Positions 45,283 through 55,615 are shown, numbered from the stretch's first letter. The stretch is DNA of 64,000 nucleotides from Alphaproteobacteria bacterium (GCA_009908505.1 JAAAPD010000016.1:33883-97882); one strand, 5' to 3'. Made by a program: numbers and translations. The notes: generated by a model not told the origin, from the sequence alone.

Positions 45283-45313
45283 GGCGCGTTCCTTGACGCT
45301 ATGGGGGGCATTG

Positions 45314-46627
45314 TCAACTGCCCTGACGCCGGGTGCGCAGCTTGGCGAAATAGTCGACACGCTTTTTCAGCTCGCGCTCGAAACCGCGATCGACAGGGCT
45401 GTAATAGACGCCGCGCTTTATCCCGTCGGGAAAGTAGTTCTGGCCGGAAAACCCGTCCTCGGCGTCGTGGTCATAGGCATAGCCCTCGCCATAACCGATA
45501 TCCTTCATCAGGGATGTCGGTGCGTTCAGGATGTGTTTCGGGGGCGGTTCACTGCCGGTTTTCTTCGCGGCGGCCACGGCGTTCTTGTAGGCCGCATAGC
45601 CCGCGTTCGATTTCGGCGCGAGCGCCAGATAGATTACGGCCTGCGACAGGGCCAGTTCGCCCTCGGGGCTGCCCAGCCGTTCATAGGCCTGCCAAGCCCC
45701 GATGCAGATTTCCTGCGCCTGCGGATCGGCCAGACCGATATCCTCGACCGCCATGCGCGTCAGCCGGCGGGCAAGAAAGCGCGGATCTTCGCCGCCTTGA
45801 AGCATCCGCGCGAACCAGTAGAGCGCCGCGTCGGGGTCCGATCCGCGCACTGATTTGTGCAGGGCCGAAATCAGGTTGTAGTGTTCATCCCCCGACTTGT
45901 CGTAGTTGGCCGCCCGCTTCATCAGCCGGGTGGTCAGTGCGTCGGTATCCAGCTTGCCGGTGGTTTGCCATGCCGCGACCTGTTCGACCAGGTTCAATAC
46001 CGCCCGCCCGTCGCCATCGGCCATTTCCAGCAACGCCTCGCGCGCCTCGCCGGTCAGGGGCAGCGGATTGCCAAGCTCCCCCTCGGCTCGCTGTGCCAGC
46101 CGTTCCAGATCGGCCAGCGACAGCCGTTCGAGCACCAGAACCTGTGACCGGCTGAGGAGCGCGGCGTTCAACTCGAACGACGGGTTTTCCGTGGTCGCCC
46201 CAACGAGGAGGATCGTGCCGTCCTCCATATGCGGCAGGAACCCGTCCTGCTGGGCCTTGTTGAAGCGGTGAATCTCGTCGACGAACAACAGCGTGCCCTT
46301 GCCGTTCTGGCGGCGTATGCGGGCCGCATCGAAGACCTTGCGCAGTTCCGGCACGCCCGTGAAGATCGCGGATATCTGGACGAAATGCAGGTCCGTCGCA
46401 TCGGCCAGCAACCGCGCAATGGTCGTCTTGCCCACGCCTGGCGGCCCCCAGAGGACGAGCGAGGACAAGCTGCCCGCTGCCAGCATCGCGCCCAGTGGCG
46501 CATTGGGCCCCAGCAGGTGTTCCTGCCCGATGACTTCGGCCAGTGCCTTGGGCCTCAGGCGGTCCGCCAAGGGGCGGGGGGCATTGGTGCTGGCATCGTC
46601 GCCGGGCATGTCGAAAAGATCGGCCAT
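45314..46627 (-). CDS. rarA: Replication-associated recombination protein A
   Basis: 437 residues. AAA+ ATPase: Walker A GPPGVGKT (61-68), Walker B LLFVDEIHRFNK, sensor GATTENPSF, then the MgsA C-terminal region DEHYNLISALHKSVRGSD and AYDHDAEDGFSGQNYFPD. Acts at stalled forks. First gene of a tight minus-strand run with crcB. Confidence 0.94.
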   Translation of the reverse strand: MADLFDMPGDDASTNAPRPLADRLRPKALAEVIGQEHLLGPNAPLGAMLAAGSLSSLVLWGPPGVGKTTIARLLADATDLHFVQISAIFTGVPELRKVFDAARIRRQNGKGTLLFVDEIHRFNKAQQDGFLPHMEDGTILLVGATTENPSFELNAALLSRSQVLVLERLSLADLERLAQRAEGELGNPLPLTGEAREALLEMADGDGRAVLNLVEQVAAWQTTGKLDTDALTTRLMKRAANYDKSGDEHYNLISALHKSVRGSDPDAALYWFARMLQGGEDPRFLARRLTRMAVEDIGLADPQAQEICIGAWQAYERLGSPEGELALSQAVIYLALAPKSNAGYAAYKNAVAAAKKTGSEPPPKHILNAPTSLMKDIGYGEGYAYDHDAEDGFSGQNYFPDGIKRGVYYSPVDRGFERELKKRVDYFAKLRTRRQGS

Positions 46628-46683
46628 GGGGAAACTCTATGCCTGCGCCACGCCCGAGACCAGATGCAGCAGGCGCCGAAACG

Positions 46684-46712
46684 CAAATGGCCCGCCGGTT
46701 GCGGCGGGCCAT
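46684..46712 (-). terminator. Terminator of the rpoA-rplQ unit
   Basis: ATGGCCCGCC (46687-46696) pairs with GGCGGGCCAT (46703-46712); on the minus strand TTTGCGTTTCGG follows. It ends the ribosomal protein cluster. Confidence 0.75.
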
Positions 46713-46734
46713 CGACTTTGTCGGGGCGTCGGGA

Positions 46735-47163
46735 TCAATCCTCGACGGACTCCATGTCGTCTTCGGCCTCAAGGCGCACCCGGTCGGCGGCGCCCTTGGC
46801 GTCAGGATCACGATCGACCAGCTCGATGATCGCCATCGGCGCCATGTCGCCGTAGCGGAAGCCGGCCTTCAGGACGCGGGTATAACCACCCTGGCGATCC
46901 TTGTAGCGCGCCGCCAGCACGTCGAACAGCTTGGCGACGTCCTTGTCCTGCTTGAGCTGGGCCGCGGCCAAACGGCGGGCATGGATGTCGCCCCGCTTGC
47001 CCAGGGTGATCAGCTTGTCCATGACGCGCTTGAGTTCCTTGGCCTTGGGCAGGGTGGTCTTGATCTGTTCATGTTCGATGAGCGAGCCGGCCATGTTGGC
47101 GAACAGCGCCTTGCGGTGTTCATGGGTCCGGTTCAGGCGGCGGTATCCGCGAGCGTGACGCAT
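46735..47163 (-). CDS. rplQ: 50S ribosomal protein bL17
   Basis: 142 residues: [20 protein letters not shown], then [26 protein letters not shown]. An acidic tail ([12 protein letters not shown]) extends past the core. GGAGAC before the ATG. Last gene of the cluster. Confidence 0.97.
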   Translation of the reverse strand: MRHARGYRRLNRTHEHRKALFANMAGSLIEHEQIKTTLPKAKELKRVMDKLITLGKRGDIHARRLAAAQLKQDKDVAKLFDVLAARYKDRQGGYTRVLKAGFRYGDMAPMAIIELVDRDPDAKGAADRVRLEAEDDMESVED

Positions 47164-47255
47164 TTTTCAGTCTCCTAGTTTGCCCTCTACGGGCGGTTTT
47201 GCTTTGTCCGGCAGGCCATGCGTGTGACCCGCTCTCCTTGGGGCGTTGTGCCCGG

Positions 47256-47294
47256 GGGTGGGCGGACCAAAATTCTGCAATTCTGGTCCCACCC
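47256..47294 (-). promoter_or_regulatory. Long inverted repeat between rpoA and rplQ
   Basis: GGGTGG/CCACCC, GACCA/TGGTC and AATT/AATT stack into a ~15-base-pair hairpin with loop CTGC, starting 11 bases after the rpoA stop. No T-run follows, so processing or stability is more likely than termination. Confidence 0.45.
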
Positions 47295-47304
47295 GAAATC
47301 CAGA

Positions 47305-48321
47305 TCAGAACTGGTCTTCGAACTTCTTGGCCAGGTCTTCGATATTGTCCGGCGGCCAGTCCTCGACATCCATGCCCAGGTGCAGGCCCATGCCCGACAG
47401 CACTTCCTTGATCTCGTTCAGCGACTTGCGGCCAAAGTTTGGAGTGCGCAGCATCTCGGCTTCGGTCTTCTGGATCAGGTCGCCGATATAGACGATGTTG
47501 TCGTTCTTCAGGCAGTTCGCCGAACGGACGGACAATTCCAGCTCGTCCACCTTCTTGAGAAGCAGCGGGTTGAATTCCAGCCCGTCATCATCCTGGCCGG
47601 ACTGGGCCGCTTCGGGCTCATCGAAGTTGACGAAGATCTGCAGCTGATCCTGGAGAATGCGCGCGGCATAGGCCACCGCGTCTTCGGGGGTGATCGAGCC
47701 GTCGGTTTCGATCTTCATGGTCAGCTTGTCATAGTCCAACACCTGGCCCTCACGGGTGGGCTGCACGTCGTAGCTGACCTTCTTGACCGGCGAGTAGATA
47801 GCGTCGATGGCGATCATGCCGATAGGGGCGTCCTCGGGCTTGTTCTTGTCGGCGGCGACATAGCCCTTGCCGGTGTTCACGGTCAGCTCGATGTAGAGGT
47901 CCGCACCTTCGTCGAGGTGGCAGATCACGTGATCCTTGTTGAGGATCTCGATACCCGCGCTTTCCGAGATATCACCGGCGGTCACAACGCCAGGACCCTT
48001 GCCCTGAACCTGCAGGCGCTTGGGGCCATCGGCTTCCATGCGGATGGCGACGCTCTTGAGGTTCAGCACGATGTCGGTGACGTCTTCACGCACGCCGGAC
48101 ACCGACGAAAACTCGTGCAGGACGTTGTCGATCTGAACGGCGGTGATGGCAGCGCCCTGCAGCGACGACAGAAGGATGCGGCGCAGGGCGTTGCCCAGCG
48201 TCAGACCAAAGCCGCGTTCCAGCGGTTCGGCGACCACGGTGCCCTGTCGTGCGGGGTCATTGCCCGGCTTCACGTCAAGCTGCGTGGGTTTGATTAGTTC
48301 GGCCCAGTTTTTATGGATCAT
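47305..48321 (-). CDS. rpoA: RNA polymerase alpha subunit
   Basis: 338 residues. N-terminal assembly domain ([23 protein letters not shown]) and C-terminal DNA/activator-binding domain ([25 protein letters not shown]). ATG 48321 has GGAGGG upstream. Preceded by a strong terminator-like hairpin after rpsK. Confidence 0.97.
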   Translation of the reverse strand: MIHKNWAELIKPTQLDVKPGNDPARQGTVVAEPLERGFGLTLGNALRRILLSSLQGAAITAVQIDNVLHEFSSVSGVREDVTDIVLNLKSVAIRMEADGPKRLQVQGKGPGVVTAGDISESAGIEILNKDHVICHLDEGADLYIELTVNTGKGYVAADKNKPEDAPIGMIAIDAIYSPVKKVSYDVQPTREGQVLDYDKLTMKIETDGSITPEDAVAYAARILQDQLQIFVNFDEPEAAQSGQDDDGLEFNPLLLKKVDELELSVRSANCLKNDNIVYIGDLIQKTEAEMLRTPNFGRKSLNEIKEVLSGMGLHLGMDVEDWPPDNIEDLAKKFEDQF

Positions 48322-48383
48322 GCGTCCCTCCATACTTGTCTGCCCTGCTGATCCGGCGGGGCGGACGCCCGAGGTTGAAATGA

Positions 48384-48411
48384 CGAAAAGGGACCCCGCG
48401 TGCGGGGTCCC
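48384..48411 (-). terminator. Terminator-like hairpin between rpsK and rpoA
   Basis: GGGACCCCGC (48390-48399) pairs with GCGGGGTCCC (48402-48411); on the minus strand TTTTCGT follows. It has intrinsic-terminator form, yet no promoter is seen before rpoA, so partial read-through is implied. Confidence 0.75.
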
Positions 48412-48426
48412 GTGAAATCTTGACTC

Positions 48427-48819
48427 TTAGACGCGGCGGCGCTTCGGGGGGCGGCAACCGTTATGTGCGATCGGGGTCACGTCACGGATCGAGGAGATGT
48501 TGAACCCGACAGCGGCCAGCGCGCGCAGGGCGCTTTCGCGGCCCGAACCGGGGCCTTGCACTTCGACCTCGAGGGTCTTCATGCCGTGTTCCTGCGCCTT
48601 GCGACCGGCATCTTCGGCGGCCATCTGGGCAGCGTAAGGGGTCGACTTGCGCGAGCCCTTGAAACCCATGGTGCCGGCGGACGACCAGGAAATGGCGTTG
48701 CCCTGCACGTCAGAGATCAGGATCTTGGTGTTGTTGAAGCTGGAGTTCACATGCGCGACGCCAGCAGCGATGTTCTTGGAGACCTTTTTCTTGCCCCCAC
48801 GACGAGTATCACGTGCCAT
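48427..48819 (-). CDS. rpsK: 30S ribosomal protein uS11
   Basis: 130 residues: [36 protein letters not shown] and [18 protein letters not shown]. Platform protein contacting mRNA near the E site. Fifteen bases after rpsM. Confidence 0.97.
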   Translation of the reverse strand: MARDTRRGGKKKVSKNIAAGVAHVNSSFNNTKILISDVQGNAISWSSAGTMGFKGSRKSTPYAAQMAAEDAGRKAQEHGMKTLEVEVQGPGSGRESALRALAAVGFNISSIRDVTPIAHNGCRPPKRRRV

Positions 48820-48834
48820 TGGTAGCTACCTCCC

Positions 48835-49203
48835 TTACTTCTTCTTGCCGGCGATCGGCTTCGCCGGGCCCTTGCGGGTGCGGGCGTTGGTGTGGGTGCG
48901 CTGACCGCGCACGGGGAGGTTGCGGCGATGGCGCAGGCCACGGTAGCAGCCGAGATCCATCAGGCGCTTGATGTTCATCTGTGTTTCACGGCGCAGGTCG
49001 CCTTCGACGGTGTAGTTGGCGTCGATATGTTCACGAATGGCGAGCACTTCGGCATCGGACAATTCGTTCACGCGACGGGCTTCGTCGATGTTGACGGCTT
49101 CGCAGATGGCCTTGGCCGAAGTATGGCCGATACCGGTGATGTAGGTGAGGGCGATCGGGACCCGCTTAGCAGTCGGGATGTTCACGCCGGCGATACGTGC
49201 CAC
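48835..49203 (-). CDS. rpsM: 30S ribosomal protein uS13
   Basis: 122 residues: [50 protein letters not shown]. The start codon is GTG at 49203, with AAGGAAAG upstream; no ATG fits. A promoter and a hairpin-bearing leader precede it. Confidence 0.96.
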   Translation of the reverse strand: MARIAGVNIPTAKRVPIALTYITGIGHTSAKAICEAVNIDEARRVNELSDAEVLAIREHIDANYTVEGDLRRETQMNIKRLMDLGCYRGLRHRRNLPVRGQRTHTNARTRKGPAKPIAGKKK

Positions 49204-49223
49204 GTTATCTTTCCTTTCGTTGC

Positions 49224-49243
49224 GGTTCCGTAATACCGGAACC
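49224..49243 (-). promoter_or_regulatory. Hairpin in the rpsM leader
   Basis: GGTTCCG (49224-49230) pairs with CGGAACC (49237-49243), loop of six, just before the ribosome binding site; upstream GCCCGG/CCGGGC (49263-49284) forms a second stem. A translational control element for the alpha operon is possible. Confidence 0.4.
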
Positions 49244-49357
49244 TTTTTTCACAACTGAAGCCCGGAGCATTCCGCTGCCGGGCCTGAGCATGGTTTAGGT
49301 AGTCGGCCCGTCCTCGGGCGCGACCCGATTCGAGGCGGTTCCCTTCCGGGATGAGGC

Positions 49358-49386
49358 TGTCTAGGGGGCAGCGGCCGAATGGTCAA
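49358..49386 (-). promoter_or_regulatory. Promoter of rpsM-rpsK-rpoA-rplQ
   Basis: On the minus strand: -35 TTGACC (49386-49381), 17-base spacer, -10 TAGACA (49363-49358). Starts about 22 bases after the adk stop and gives a leader near 150 bases. Confidence 0.6.
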
Positions 49387-49407
49387 CCCCCTGTCAAATC
49401 TCGCCTG

Positions 49408-50055
49408 TTAGGCGAGTGCGGACTTGATGGCGCCAGCGACCTCGCCGATCTCGCCCAGCCCGTTCACCGTCTTCAGATCGCCCTTGGCATAGTAGTAGCC
49501 AAGCAACGGGCTGGTCTGCTTGTAATAGGCCAGCAGGCGGGTCTTGAGGCTTTCCTCGTTGTCATCGGCCCGGCGTTTGAACTCGGCCTTTTTGCCGCAG
49601 GACGTGCACACCCCGTCGGCCGGGATAGGCTTGGTCAGATCGTTGTAAACCTCGCCGCAGTTTGCACAGGTCGAGCGGGCCGTGATGCGCGAGACCAGTT
49701 CATCGTCATCGACCTGCATCTCGACCACGGCATCGAGCGCCTGGCCCTCTTCCTCGAGCAGATTGCCCAGCGCATCGGCCTGGGCCAGCGTGCGCGGAAA
49801 CCCGTCGAAGATGAAACCACCGTGATCGCCGCCGGCCTCCAGCTTTTCGCGGATCAGGCCGATGACGATTTCGTCGGTGACAAGGTTGCCGGCATCCATG
49901 ACCGCGGCCACCTTCTTGCCCATCTCGGTGCCCGAACTGCGCGCCTCGCGCAGCATGTCACCGGTGGACAGCTGCACCATGTTGCGGTCTTCCACGAGGA
50001 GGCGGGCTTGCGTGCCCTTCCCCGCGCCGGGCGGTCCGAGAAGGATGATATTCAT
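49408..50055 (-). CDS. adk: Adenylate kinase
   Basis: 215 residues. P-loop [10 protein letters not shown] (7-16), [11 protein letters not shown], and a long LID carrying CANCGEVYN...CTSCG, four cysteines that bind zinc as in Gram-positive enzymes. Interconverts AMP, ADP and ATP. ATGA overlap with secY. Confidence 0.97.
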   Translation of the reverse strand: MNIILLGPPGAGKGTQARLLVEDRNMVQLSTGDMLREARSSGTEMGKKVAAVMDAGNLVTDEIVIGLIREKLEAGGDHGGFIFDGFPRTLAQADALGNLLEEEGQALDAVVEMQVDDDELVSRITARSTCANCGEVYNDLTKPIPADGVCTSCGKKAEFKRRADDNEESLKTRLLAYYKQTSPLLGYYYAKGDLKTVNGLGEIGEVAGAIKSALA

Positions 50056-51413
50056 TTGCGTGCCGGTCCCTTGCTGCGTTTCTTCGACCCGCGCTTGCCG
50101 CGCAGTTGTGATTTCTCGATCAGGCCCTCGTATTGGTGGGCCAACAGGTGCGACTGGATCTGCTGGATCGTGTCCATGCCGACGCTGACGATAATCAGCA
50201 CCGAGGTGCCGCCGAAGTAGAACGGGATAGCCAGTTCGCTGCGCAGAATTTCCGGCAGAATGACGATCAGCGCCAGGTAGGACGACCCCAGCACCAGAAT
50301 CCGGGTCACCACGTAGTCGAGGTATTCCGCGGTGCGCTTGCCCGGCCGGATACCGGGGACGAAACCGTTCTGGTTCTTGAGGTTGTCGGCGACCTCGTCG
50401 ACCTTGAAGGCAACTTCCTTGGTGTAGAAGAAGGTGAAGAAGACCACCATCGCTACCATGAACAGCAGATAGAGCGGCTGGCCGGGGCCGAAATAGGCCA
50501 AGATCGTCGACATCACCGGGCCGGTCTGGCTACCCGAGAAGGTGCTGAGCGTGGTGGGCAGCAGCAACAGGGCCGAGGCGAAGATCGCCGGGATGACGCC
50601 CGCCGGGTTCACCTTGATCGGCAAATGGGACGATCCGCCGTCGAAAACCTTCATCCCCACCTGGCGGCGCGGATACTGGATGTGCACCTTTCGCAAGCTG
50701 CGCTCCATGAAGACGACAAAGGCCAGCACGACGATCACCATGGCGATGACGGCGACGACCAGGCCCCAGTTTCCGGTGGACCGACCCTGCGCCAGGAAGC
50801 TGGCCAACGCGGCCGGAATCTCGGCGATGATGCCCACGAAAATGATCAGCGAGATACCGTTGCCGATCCCGCGGGCGGTGATCTGTTCGCCCAGCCACAT
50901 CAGGAACATGGTCCCCCCGACCAGGGTAATGACGCAGGCCGCGCGGAAGAACAGGCCCGGATCGGTCACCAACTCACCCGCTTCTAGGCTGACGGCCATG
51001 CCATAGGCCTGGAACGTCGCGAGAACGACGGTGCCATAACGGGTATACTGGTTAATCTTCTTACGGCCCTGTTCGCCCTCTTTCTTGAGCTGCTTGAGCG
51101 GCTCCCACATCGAGGACAGCAATTGCACGATGATCGAGGCGGAAATGTAGGGCATGATGCCCAGGGCGAAAATGCCCATGCGCCCCAGCGCGCCGCCGGT
51201 GAACATGGACAGGATTCCGCCGATCCCGGCCTGCGCATCCTCCATGAAGGATTGCAGCGCCTGGGTGTCGATCCCCGGCACCGGGATATAGGTGCCCAAG
51301 CGATAGACGATCAACAGACCGAGCGTGAAGAAGATGCGCTGGCGCAGTTCCTTGGCCTGGCCAAGGGCGCCCCAGCTCATGTTCGATGCCATTTGTTCAG
51401 CAGCGGATGCCAT
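50052..51413 (-). CDS. secY: Protein translocase subunit SecY
   Basis: 453 residues, ten membrane helices. [13 protein letters not shown], the plug region [32 protein letters not shown] and [15 protein letters not shown] are typical. Forms the translocation channel. Between rplO and adk as usual for the spc operon. Confidence 0.97.
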   Translation of the reverse strand: MASAAEQMASNMSWGALGQAKELRQRIFFTLGLLIVYRLGTYIPVPGIDTQALQSFMEDAQAGIGGILSMFTGGALGRMGIFALGIMPYISASIIVQLLSSMWEPLKQLKKEGEQGRKKINQYTRYGTVVLATFQAYGMAVSLEAGELVTDPGLFFRAACVITLVGGTMFLMWLGEQITARGIGNGISLIIFVGIIAEIPAALASFLAQGRSTGNWGLVVAVIAMVIVVLAFVVFMERSLRKVHIQYPRRQVGMKVFDGGSSHLPIKVNPAGVIPAIFASALLLLPTTLSTFSGSQTGPVMSTILAYFGPGQPLYLLFMVAMVVFFTFFYTKEVAFKVDEVADNLKNQNGFVPGIRPGKRTAEYLDYVVTRILVLGSSYLALIVILPEILRSELAIPFYFGGTSVLIIVSVGMDTIQQIQSHLLAHQYEGLIEKSQLRGKRGSKKRSKGPARK

Positions 51414-51518
51414 GTATGCCCACCTGTTCAGACGAACGCCGCCAGACCGGTATCCCGGACGGCGGCGTCAGGAAACTTGGATATGGATGTAAGGGGCAAG
51501 ATCGCCCCCCACAACCCG

Positions 51519-51992
51519 TTACTCTGCCGCAGCCGCGGGTGCGACGGTCACTTTGCCGCCAGCCTGTTCAACGGCCTCGACCGCGCCCTTGGACGCACCG
51601 GTGACATTCAGGGTCACTTTCGCGGAAATCTCACCCTTGCCCAGAACGCGGACACCGTCCAGCTTGCGGCGGATGACGCCGGCCTCAAGCAGGGTGTCTT
51701 CAGTGATCTCGCCCTTGGCGTCTAGCTTCTTGGCGTCGATGAACTTCTGGATCAGGCCAAGGTTCACGACGGCGAATTTCTTGCGGTTCGGCTTGTTGAA
51801 GCCACGCTTGGGAAGACGCTGGTAGAGCGGCATCTGGCCGCCTTCATAGCCTTTGATGGCCACACCCGAACGGGATTTCTGACCCTTGAGGCCACGGCCA
51901 CCGGTCTTGCCCTTGCCCGAGCCCGGGCCGCGGCCAACGCGCATGCGCTTGGTGTTCGCGCCGTCGTTGTCTCTCAGTTCGTGCAGTTTCAT
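51519..51992 (-). CDS. rplO: 50S ribosomal protein uL15
   Basis: 157 residues: [38 protein letters not shown] start and [23 protein letters not shown] precedes ATG 51992; the longer frame to 52043 is the leader. A terminator and a new promoter lie between rpmD and this gene. Confidence 0.96.
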   Translation of the reverse strand: MKLHELRDNDGANTKRMRVGRGPGSGKGKTGGRGLKGQKSRSGVAIKGYEGGQMPLYQRLPKRGFNKPNRKKFAVVNLGLIQKFIDAKKLDAKGEITEDTLLEAGVIRRKLDGVRVLGKGEISAKVTLNVTGASKGAVEAVEQAGGKVTVAPAAAAE

Positions 51993-52087
51993 ATCGCTTC
52001 TCCTTTGCCGGACGACCCTACCGAAGCGATACGCAGGGGACACGGCATTTAATGAATGTGAATCGGGCCAAAGGAGGCCACCGGGGG

Positions 52088-52116
52088 CGTATACGGTCTA
52101 CGTTCCCGGTGATCAA
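52088..52116 (-). promoter_or_regulatory. Promoter of rplO-secY-adk
   Basis: On the minus strand: -35 TTGATC (52116-52111), 17-base spacer, -10 TATACG (52093-52088). Leader about 90 bases. Hexamers identical to the rplS promoter. CACCGGG/CCCGGTG (52079-52111) flank the spacer and -10. Confidence 0.6.
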
Positions 52117-52154
52117 GGGCCTTGGCGCCACCTCGGCTCAGCCAGATCCTGAAA

Positions 52155-52190
52155 CGAAAAGCGCCCCGGCCATTTTCGACCGGGGCGCCT
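52155..52190 (-). terminator. Terminator after rpmD
   Basis: GCGCCCCGG (52161-52169) pairs with CCGGGGCGC (52180-52188); TTTTCGTTTC follows on the minus strand. A good intrinsic terminator inside the spc gene order. Confidence 0.8.
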
Positions 52191-52212
52191 GTATCTGCGA
52201 AGCGGGCGGGGG

Positions 52213-52404
52213 TTAGCCGCGTTCTTCGACGATCTCGACCAGATGCGGGATCTTGGCGATCATGCCACGCACGGACGGGGTATCTTCCAGTTCGCGAGTC
52301 TTGTGCATCTTGTTCAGGCCCAGGCCGATCAGCGTGGCACGCTGGTCCTGCGGGCGGCGGATCGGCGAGCCGATCTGCTTAACGACGATGGTTTTCTTCG
52401 CCAT
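52213..52404 (-). CDS. rpmD: 50S ribosomal protein uL30
   Basis: 63 residues: [38 protein letters not shown]. Two bases after rpsE. Followed by a terminator. Confidence 0.96.
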   Translation of the reverse strand: MAKKTIVVKQIGSPIRRPQDQRATLIGLGLNKMHKTRELEDTPSVRGMIAKIPHLVEIVEERG

Positions 52405-52406
52405 GA

Positions 52407-52994
52407 TCAGGCCTCCTCGGCAAGCTGGGTCTGCGGATCGCCGTGGGTCGGCGCCTCGTCACGGCTGGGCAGAATGTCACTGACCTTCTTGCCGCGGCGC
52501 TGAGCCACGGACCGCGGGCTCTGCTGGAATTGCAGCGCGTTCAGTGTCGCGTGAATCATGTTGTAGGGGTTCTGGGTGCCGACCGACTTGGCGACAACGT
52601 CCTGAACGCCCAGCATCTCGAACACAGCACGCATCGGACCACCGGCGATGATCCCGGTCCCTTGCGGGGCGGTGCGCAGCACCACCTTGCCGGCGCCGTG
52701 ATGGCCATAGCCGTCATGGTGCAGGGTGCGGCCTTCGCGCAGCGGCACGCGGATCATCTTGCGCTTGGCGGCCTCGGTTGCCTTGCGGATGGCCTCAGGG
52801 ACCTCCTTGGCCTTACCCTTGCCAAAGCCGACTCGGCCCTTCTGATCGCCCACGACGACGAGAGCGGCGAAGCCGAAACGCTTACCACCTTTCACGGTCT
52901 TGGACACACGGTTGATCGCGACGAGGCGATCGGCGAATTCCGGGGCTTCATCGCGGTCGCGACGGTTCCCACGGTTTTGCGGTTCACGAGCCAT
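52407..52994 (-). CDS. rpsE: 30S ribosomal protein uS5
   Basis: 195 residues: [49 protein letters not shown]. Decoding accuracy protein; N- and C-terminal charged tails ([31 protein letters not shown]) are longer than in E. coli. Confidence 0.97.
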   Translation of the reverse strand: MAREPQNRGNRRDRDEAPEFADRLVAINRVSKTVKGGKRFGFAALVVVGDQKGRVGFGKGKAKEVPEAIRKATEAAKRKMIRVPLREGRTLHHDGYGHHGAGKVVLRTAPQGTGIIAGGPMRAVFEMLGVQDVVAKSVGTQNPYNMIHATLNALQFQQSPRSVAQRRGKKVSDILPSRDEAPTHGDPQTQLAEEA

Positions 52995-53050
52995 TTGGCT
53001 TCCTCTCGATGGGGCGCGGTGCGCCGTTCAACTCAATCCTGGTGCCGGTG

Positions 53051-53102
53051 CGTCCTGCAGGACGTGCGAGCCCGGATCATCGGGGGGGCGTCACCGCCCC
53101 CC
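53051..53102 (-). promoter_or_regulatory. Hairpins between rplR and rpsE
   Basis: GGGGGGCG/CGCCCCCC (53083-53102, loop TCAC) and the palindrome CGTCCTGCAGGACG (53051-53064). No T-run and no promoter seen; possible processing or attenuation site. Confidence 0.4.
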
Positions 53103-53109
53103 TCAGGTC

Positions 53110-53469
53110 TTAGATCTTCAAGCCACCTTCACGGGCGGCGTCCGCCAGGGCCTTCACCTTGCCATGGAACAGGAACCCGCCACGGTCGAAATAGGCTTCG
53201 GTGATACCGGCCTTCTTCGCCCGCTCCGCGATCGCCGTGCCGACCTTCGTGGCGGCCTCGACGTTGTTCTGGCCGATCATGCCCAGGTCCTTCTCCATCG
53301 AGGAGGCCGAGGCGATGGTCACACCATTCACATCGTCGATCAGCTGAACGCTGATGTTCTTGTTCGAGCGGTGAACGCTCAGGCGCGGCCGCCCGGCATT
53401 GACCTTGCGAAGTTTGTTCCGGACGCGCAGGCGGCGTTTCTGGAACAGTTGTCTCTTGCTGTTTGCCAT
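53110..53469 (-). CDS. rplR: 50S ribosomal protein uL18
   Basis: 119 residues: [27 protein letters not shown], ending [19 protein letters not shown]. Binds 5S rRNA. The ATG at 53469 is 11 bases after rplF. Confidence 0.96.
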   Translation of the reverse strand: MANSKRQLFQKRRLRVRNKLRKVNAGRPRLSVHRSNKNISVQLIDDVNGVTIASASSMEKDLGMIGQNNVEAATKVGTAIAERAKKAGITEAYFDRGGFLFHGKVKALADAAREGGLKI

Positions 53470-53480
53470 CTGTCGTGCCC

Positions 53481-54014
53481 TTACTTCTTCTTGCCTTCCT
53501 TGCGGAAGATATACTCGTCGACGTACTTGATCCCTTTGCCCTTGTAAGGCTCGGGCGCACGCCATTCGCGGATGTTCGCTGCGACCTGGCCGACCTGTTG
53601 CTGGTCGGCACCTTCCACGATGACCACGGTCGGCTTGGGCGCGGTGACAGTGACACCTTCGGGGACCTCGAAATCGACATCGTGGCTGTAGCCGAGGTTC
53701 AGCTTCAGGACATTGCCCTGCATTTGGGCCCGGTAACCAACGCCGTTGATCTCGAGTTCCTTCTTGAAGCCGTCGGTCACGCCGGTGACGCAGTTCTGCA
53801 CCATGGTGCGGGACATGCCCCACTGCTGGCGGGCGCGCTTGGACTTGCCGCGCGGTTCGACGGACACACCGTTTTCCCCGACGGTCAGCGTCACATCGTC
53901 GGTTGCGGTGAAGCTGCGGGCGCCCTTGGGCCCCTTCACTTCGATGGTCTGGCCGGAGACAGTGGCGGTCACGCCGCTGGGCAGCTCGACCGGTCTTTTA
54001 CCAATACGAGACAT
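53481..54014 (-). CDS. rplF: 50S ribosomal protein uL6
   Basis: 177 residues: [40 protein letters not shown], and the C-terminal [23 protein letters not shown] region. Near the factor-binding site. Confidence 0.97.
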   Translation of the reverse strand: MSRIGKRPVELPSGVTATVSGQTIEVKGPKGARSFTATDDVTLTVGENGVSVEPRGKSKRARQQWGMSRTMVQNCVTGVTDGFKKELEINGVGYRAQMQGNVLKLNLGYSHDVDFEVPEGVTVTAPKPTVVIVEGADQQQVGQVAANIREWRAPEPYKGKGIKYVDEYIFRKEGKKK

Positions 54015-54026
54015 AATCAGCTCTCC

Positions 54027-54416
54027 TTAGAAGACCTGGCAAAGCACCTCGCCGCCAACCTTGGCAGCGCGGGCATTTGCGTCCGACATCACGCCCTTGG
54101 ACGTGCTGACAATCGACACGCCCAGGCCCTGACGAACCTGCGGAATGTCCTTGGACCCCATGTAGACGCGACGGCCCGGCGTGGAAACACGCTTGAGCTG
54201 GCGAATGACAGGGGTTCCTTCGTAGTACTTGAGGCTGATCTCGAAGGCGGGGTGTCCGTTCGCTTCGGTCTTTTCGTAGCCGCGGATGTAGCCTTCGTCG
54301 GCCAGCACATCGAGGACCCAGGCACGCAGCTTGGATGCCGGGGTCGAAACCACCGACTTGCCACGCAGCTGTCCGTTGCGGATACGGGTCAGCATATCAC
54401 CGATAGGATCGTTCAT
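54027..54416 (-). CDS. rpsH: 30S ribosomal protein uS8
   Basis: 129 residues: [49 protein letters not shown]. In E. coli S8 represses spc translation at rplE; whether it does here is not visible. Confidence 0.97.
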   Translation of the reverse strand: MNDPIGDMLTRIRNGQLRGKSVVSTPASKLRAWVLDVLADEGYIRGYEKTEANGHPAFEISLKYYEGTPVIRQLKRVSTPGRRVYMGSKDIPQVRQGLGVSIVSTSKGVMSDANARAAKVGGEVLCQVF

Positions 54417-54428
54417 ATCTGTCCCTCC

Positions 54429-54734
54429 TTACCAGCTCGACTTGACCATGCCGGGAATCTGGCCACTGGACCCGAGGTCCCGCAGGGCGATCCGGCTGAT
54501 CTTCAGCTTGCGATAATAGGCGTGCGGACGCCCGGTCAGCTGGCAGCGGTTGTGAAGACGAGTGGGCGAGCTGTTGCGCGGCAGCTTGGCGAGTTCCAGG
54601 CGGGCCTTGAAGCGCTCTTCCATCGGCTTCGATTCGTCGTTGGCGATTTCCTTGAGAGCGGCGCGCTTGGCGGCGTACTTGGCCACCAGCTTCTCGCGCT
54701 TCTTCTCGCGGGCGATCATGGATTTCTTAGCCAT
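54429..54734 (-). CDS. rpsN: 30S ribosomal protein uS14
   Basis: 101 residues: [37 protein letters not shown]. Single Cys, so the zinc-free long form. Confidence 0.97.
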   Translation of the reverse strand: MAKKSMIAREKKREKLVAKYAAKRAALKEIANDESKPMEERFKARLELAKLPRNSSPTRLHNRCQLTGRPHAYYRKLKISRIALRDLGSSGQIPGMVKSSW

Positions 54735-54746
54735 CGTATACGTCCC

Positions 54747-55310
54747 TCAGCTGTTGAACGGCATGTTGAAATGCTTCAACAGCGCTTTGGCTTCTGCATC
54801 GGTCTCGGCGGTGGTGGTGATGACGATATCAAGCCCCCAAACCTCGTCGACCTTGTCGAAGTTGATTTCCGGGAACACGATGTGCTCCTTCATGCCCATG
54901 GCGTAGTTGCCACGACCGTCGAAAGAAGTGCCAGACACCCCGCGGAAGTCGCGGATTCGCGGCATCGCGATGGTGATCAGGCGATCGAGGAAATCGTACA
55001 TCCGGTCGCCGCGCAGGGTCACCTTGGCGCCCAGCGGCATGTCTTCGCGGACACGGAAGCCGGCGATCGACTTCTTCGCCTTGGTGATGACGGCCTGCTG
55101 ACCGGTAAGCGCGGTCAGGTCATCCTGGGCCGCCTTGGCCTTCTTGGAGTCTTTCACGGCTTCGGCCCCGCAGCCGATATTCAGGACGATCTTGTCCAGG
55201 CGCGGGATTTCCATGTCGTTCTTGTAGCCGAACTCTTCTTTCAGGGCAGCCTTGATGCTGTCCTTGAACAGCGTCCGAAGGCGCGGGGTGTAGGTTGCGG
55301 TATCCAGCAT
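54747..55310 (-). CDS. rplE: 50S ribosomal protein uL5
   Basis: 187 residues: [54 protein letters not shown]. Contacts 5S rRNA and the P-site tRNA. One-base overlap (TGATG) with rplX. Confidence 0.97.
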   Translation of the reverse strand: MLDTATYTPRLRTLFKDSIKAALKEEFGYKNDMEIPRLDKIVLNIGCGAEAVKDSKKAKAAQDDLTALTGQQAVITKAKKSIAGFRVREDMPLGAKVTLRGDRMYDFLDRLITIAMPRIRDFRGVSGTSFDGRGNYAMGMKEHIVFPEINFDKVDEVWGLDIVITTTAETDAEAKALLKHFNMPFNS

Positions 55311-55615
55311 CAGATCACGTCCCCCGTGGTCTTGGCAAAGCGGACCTTCTTGTCGCCGTCCATCTTGAACCCGACGCGGGTCGGCTTGCCGTTCTTGTCG
55401 ACGATCGCCAGGTTGCTCAGGTCCATCGGCATCGCCTTCGGCGTGCGGCCACCCTGGCTGGACTGGCTTTGCTTTTCGTGGCGGACGGCGATGTTCACAC
55501 CGTCGACCACGGCCTTGCCGGCCTTGGGGTCGACGTGCGAAATCTCGCCGGTCTTGCCCTTGTCCTTGCCGGCCAGGACGAGGACCTTGTCACCCTTTTT
55601 CAGTTTTGCAGCCAT
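55310..55615 (-). CDS. rplX: 50S ribosomal protein uL24
   Basis: 101 residues: [19 protein letters not shown] (KOW motif), [13 protein letters not shown] at the end. Start ATG 55615 overlaps the rplN stop by one base (TAATG). Confidence 0.96.
   Translation of the reverse strand: MAAKLKKGDKVLVLAGKDKGKTGEISHVDPKAGKAVVDGVNIAVRHEKQSQSSQGGRTPKAMPMDLSNLAIVDKNGKPTRVGFKMDGDKKVRFAKTTGDVI

Noticed and set aside
45283..45313. Fluoride riboswitch before crcB
   Set aside because: Only 31 bases separate rarA and crcB, too short, and no matching sequence is seen.
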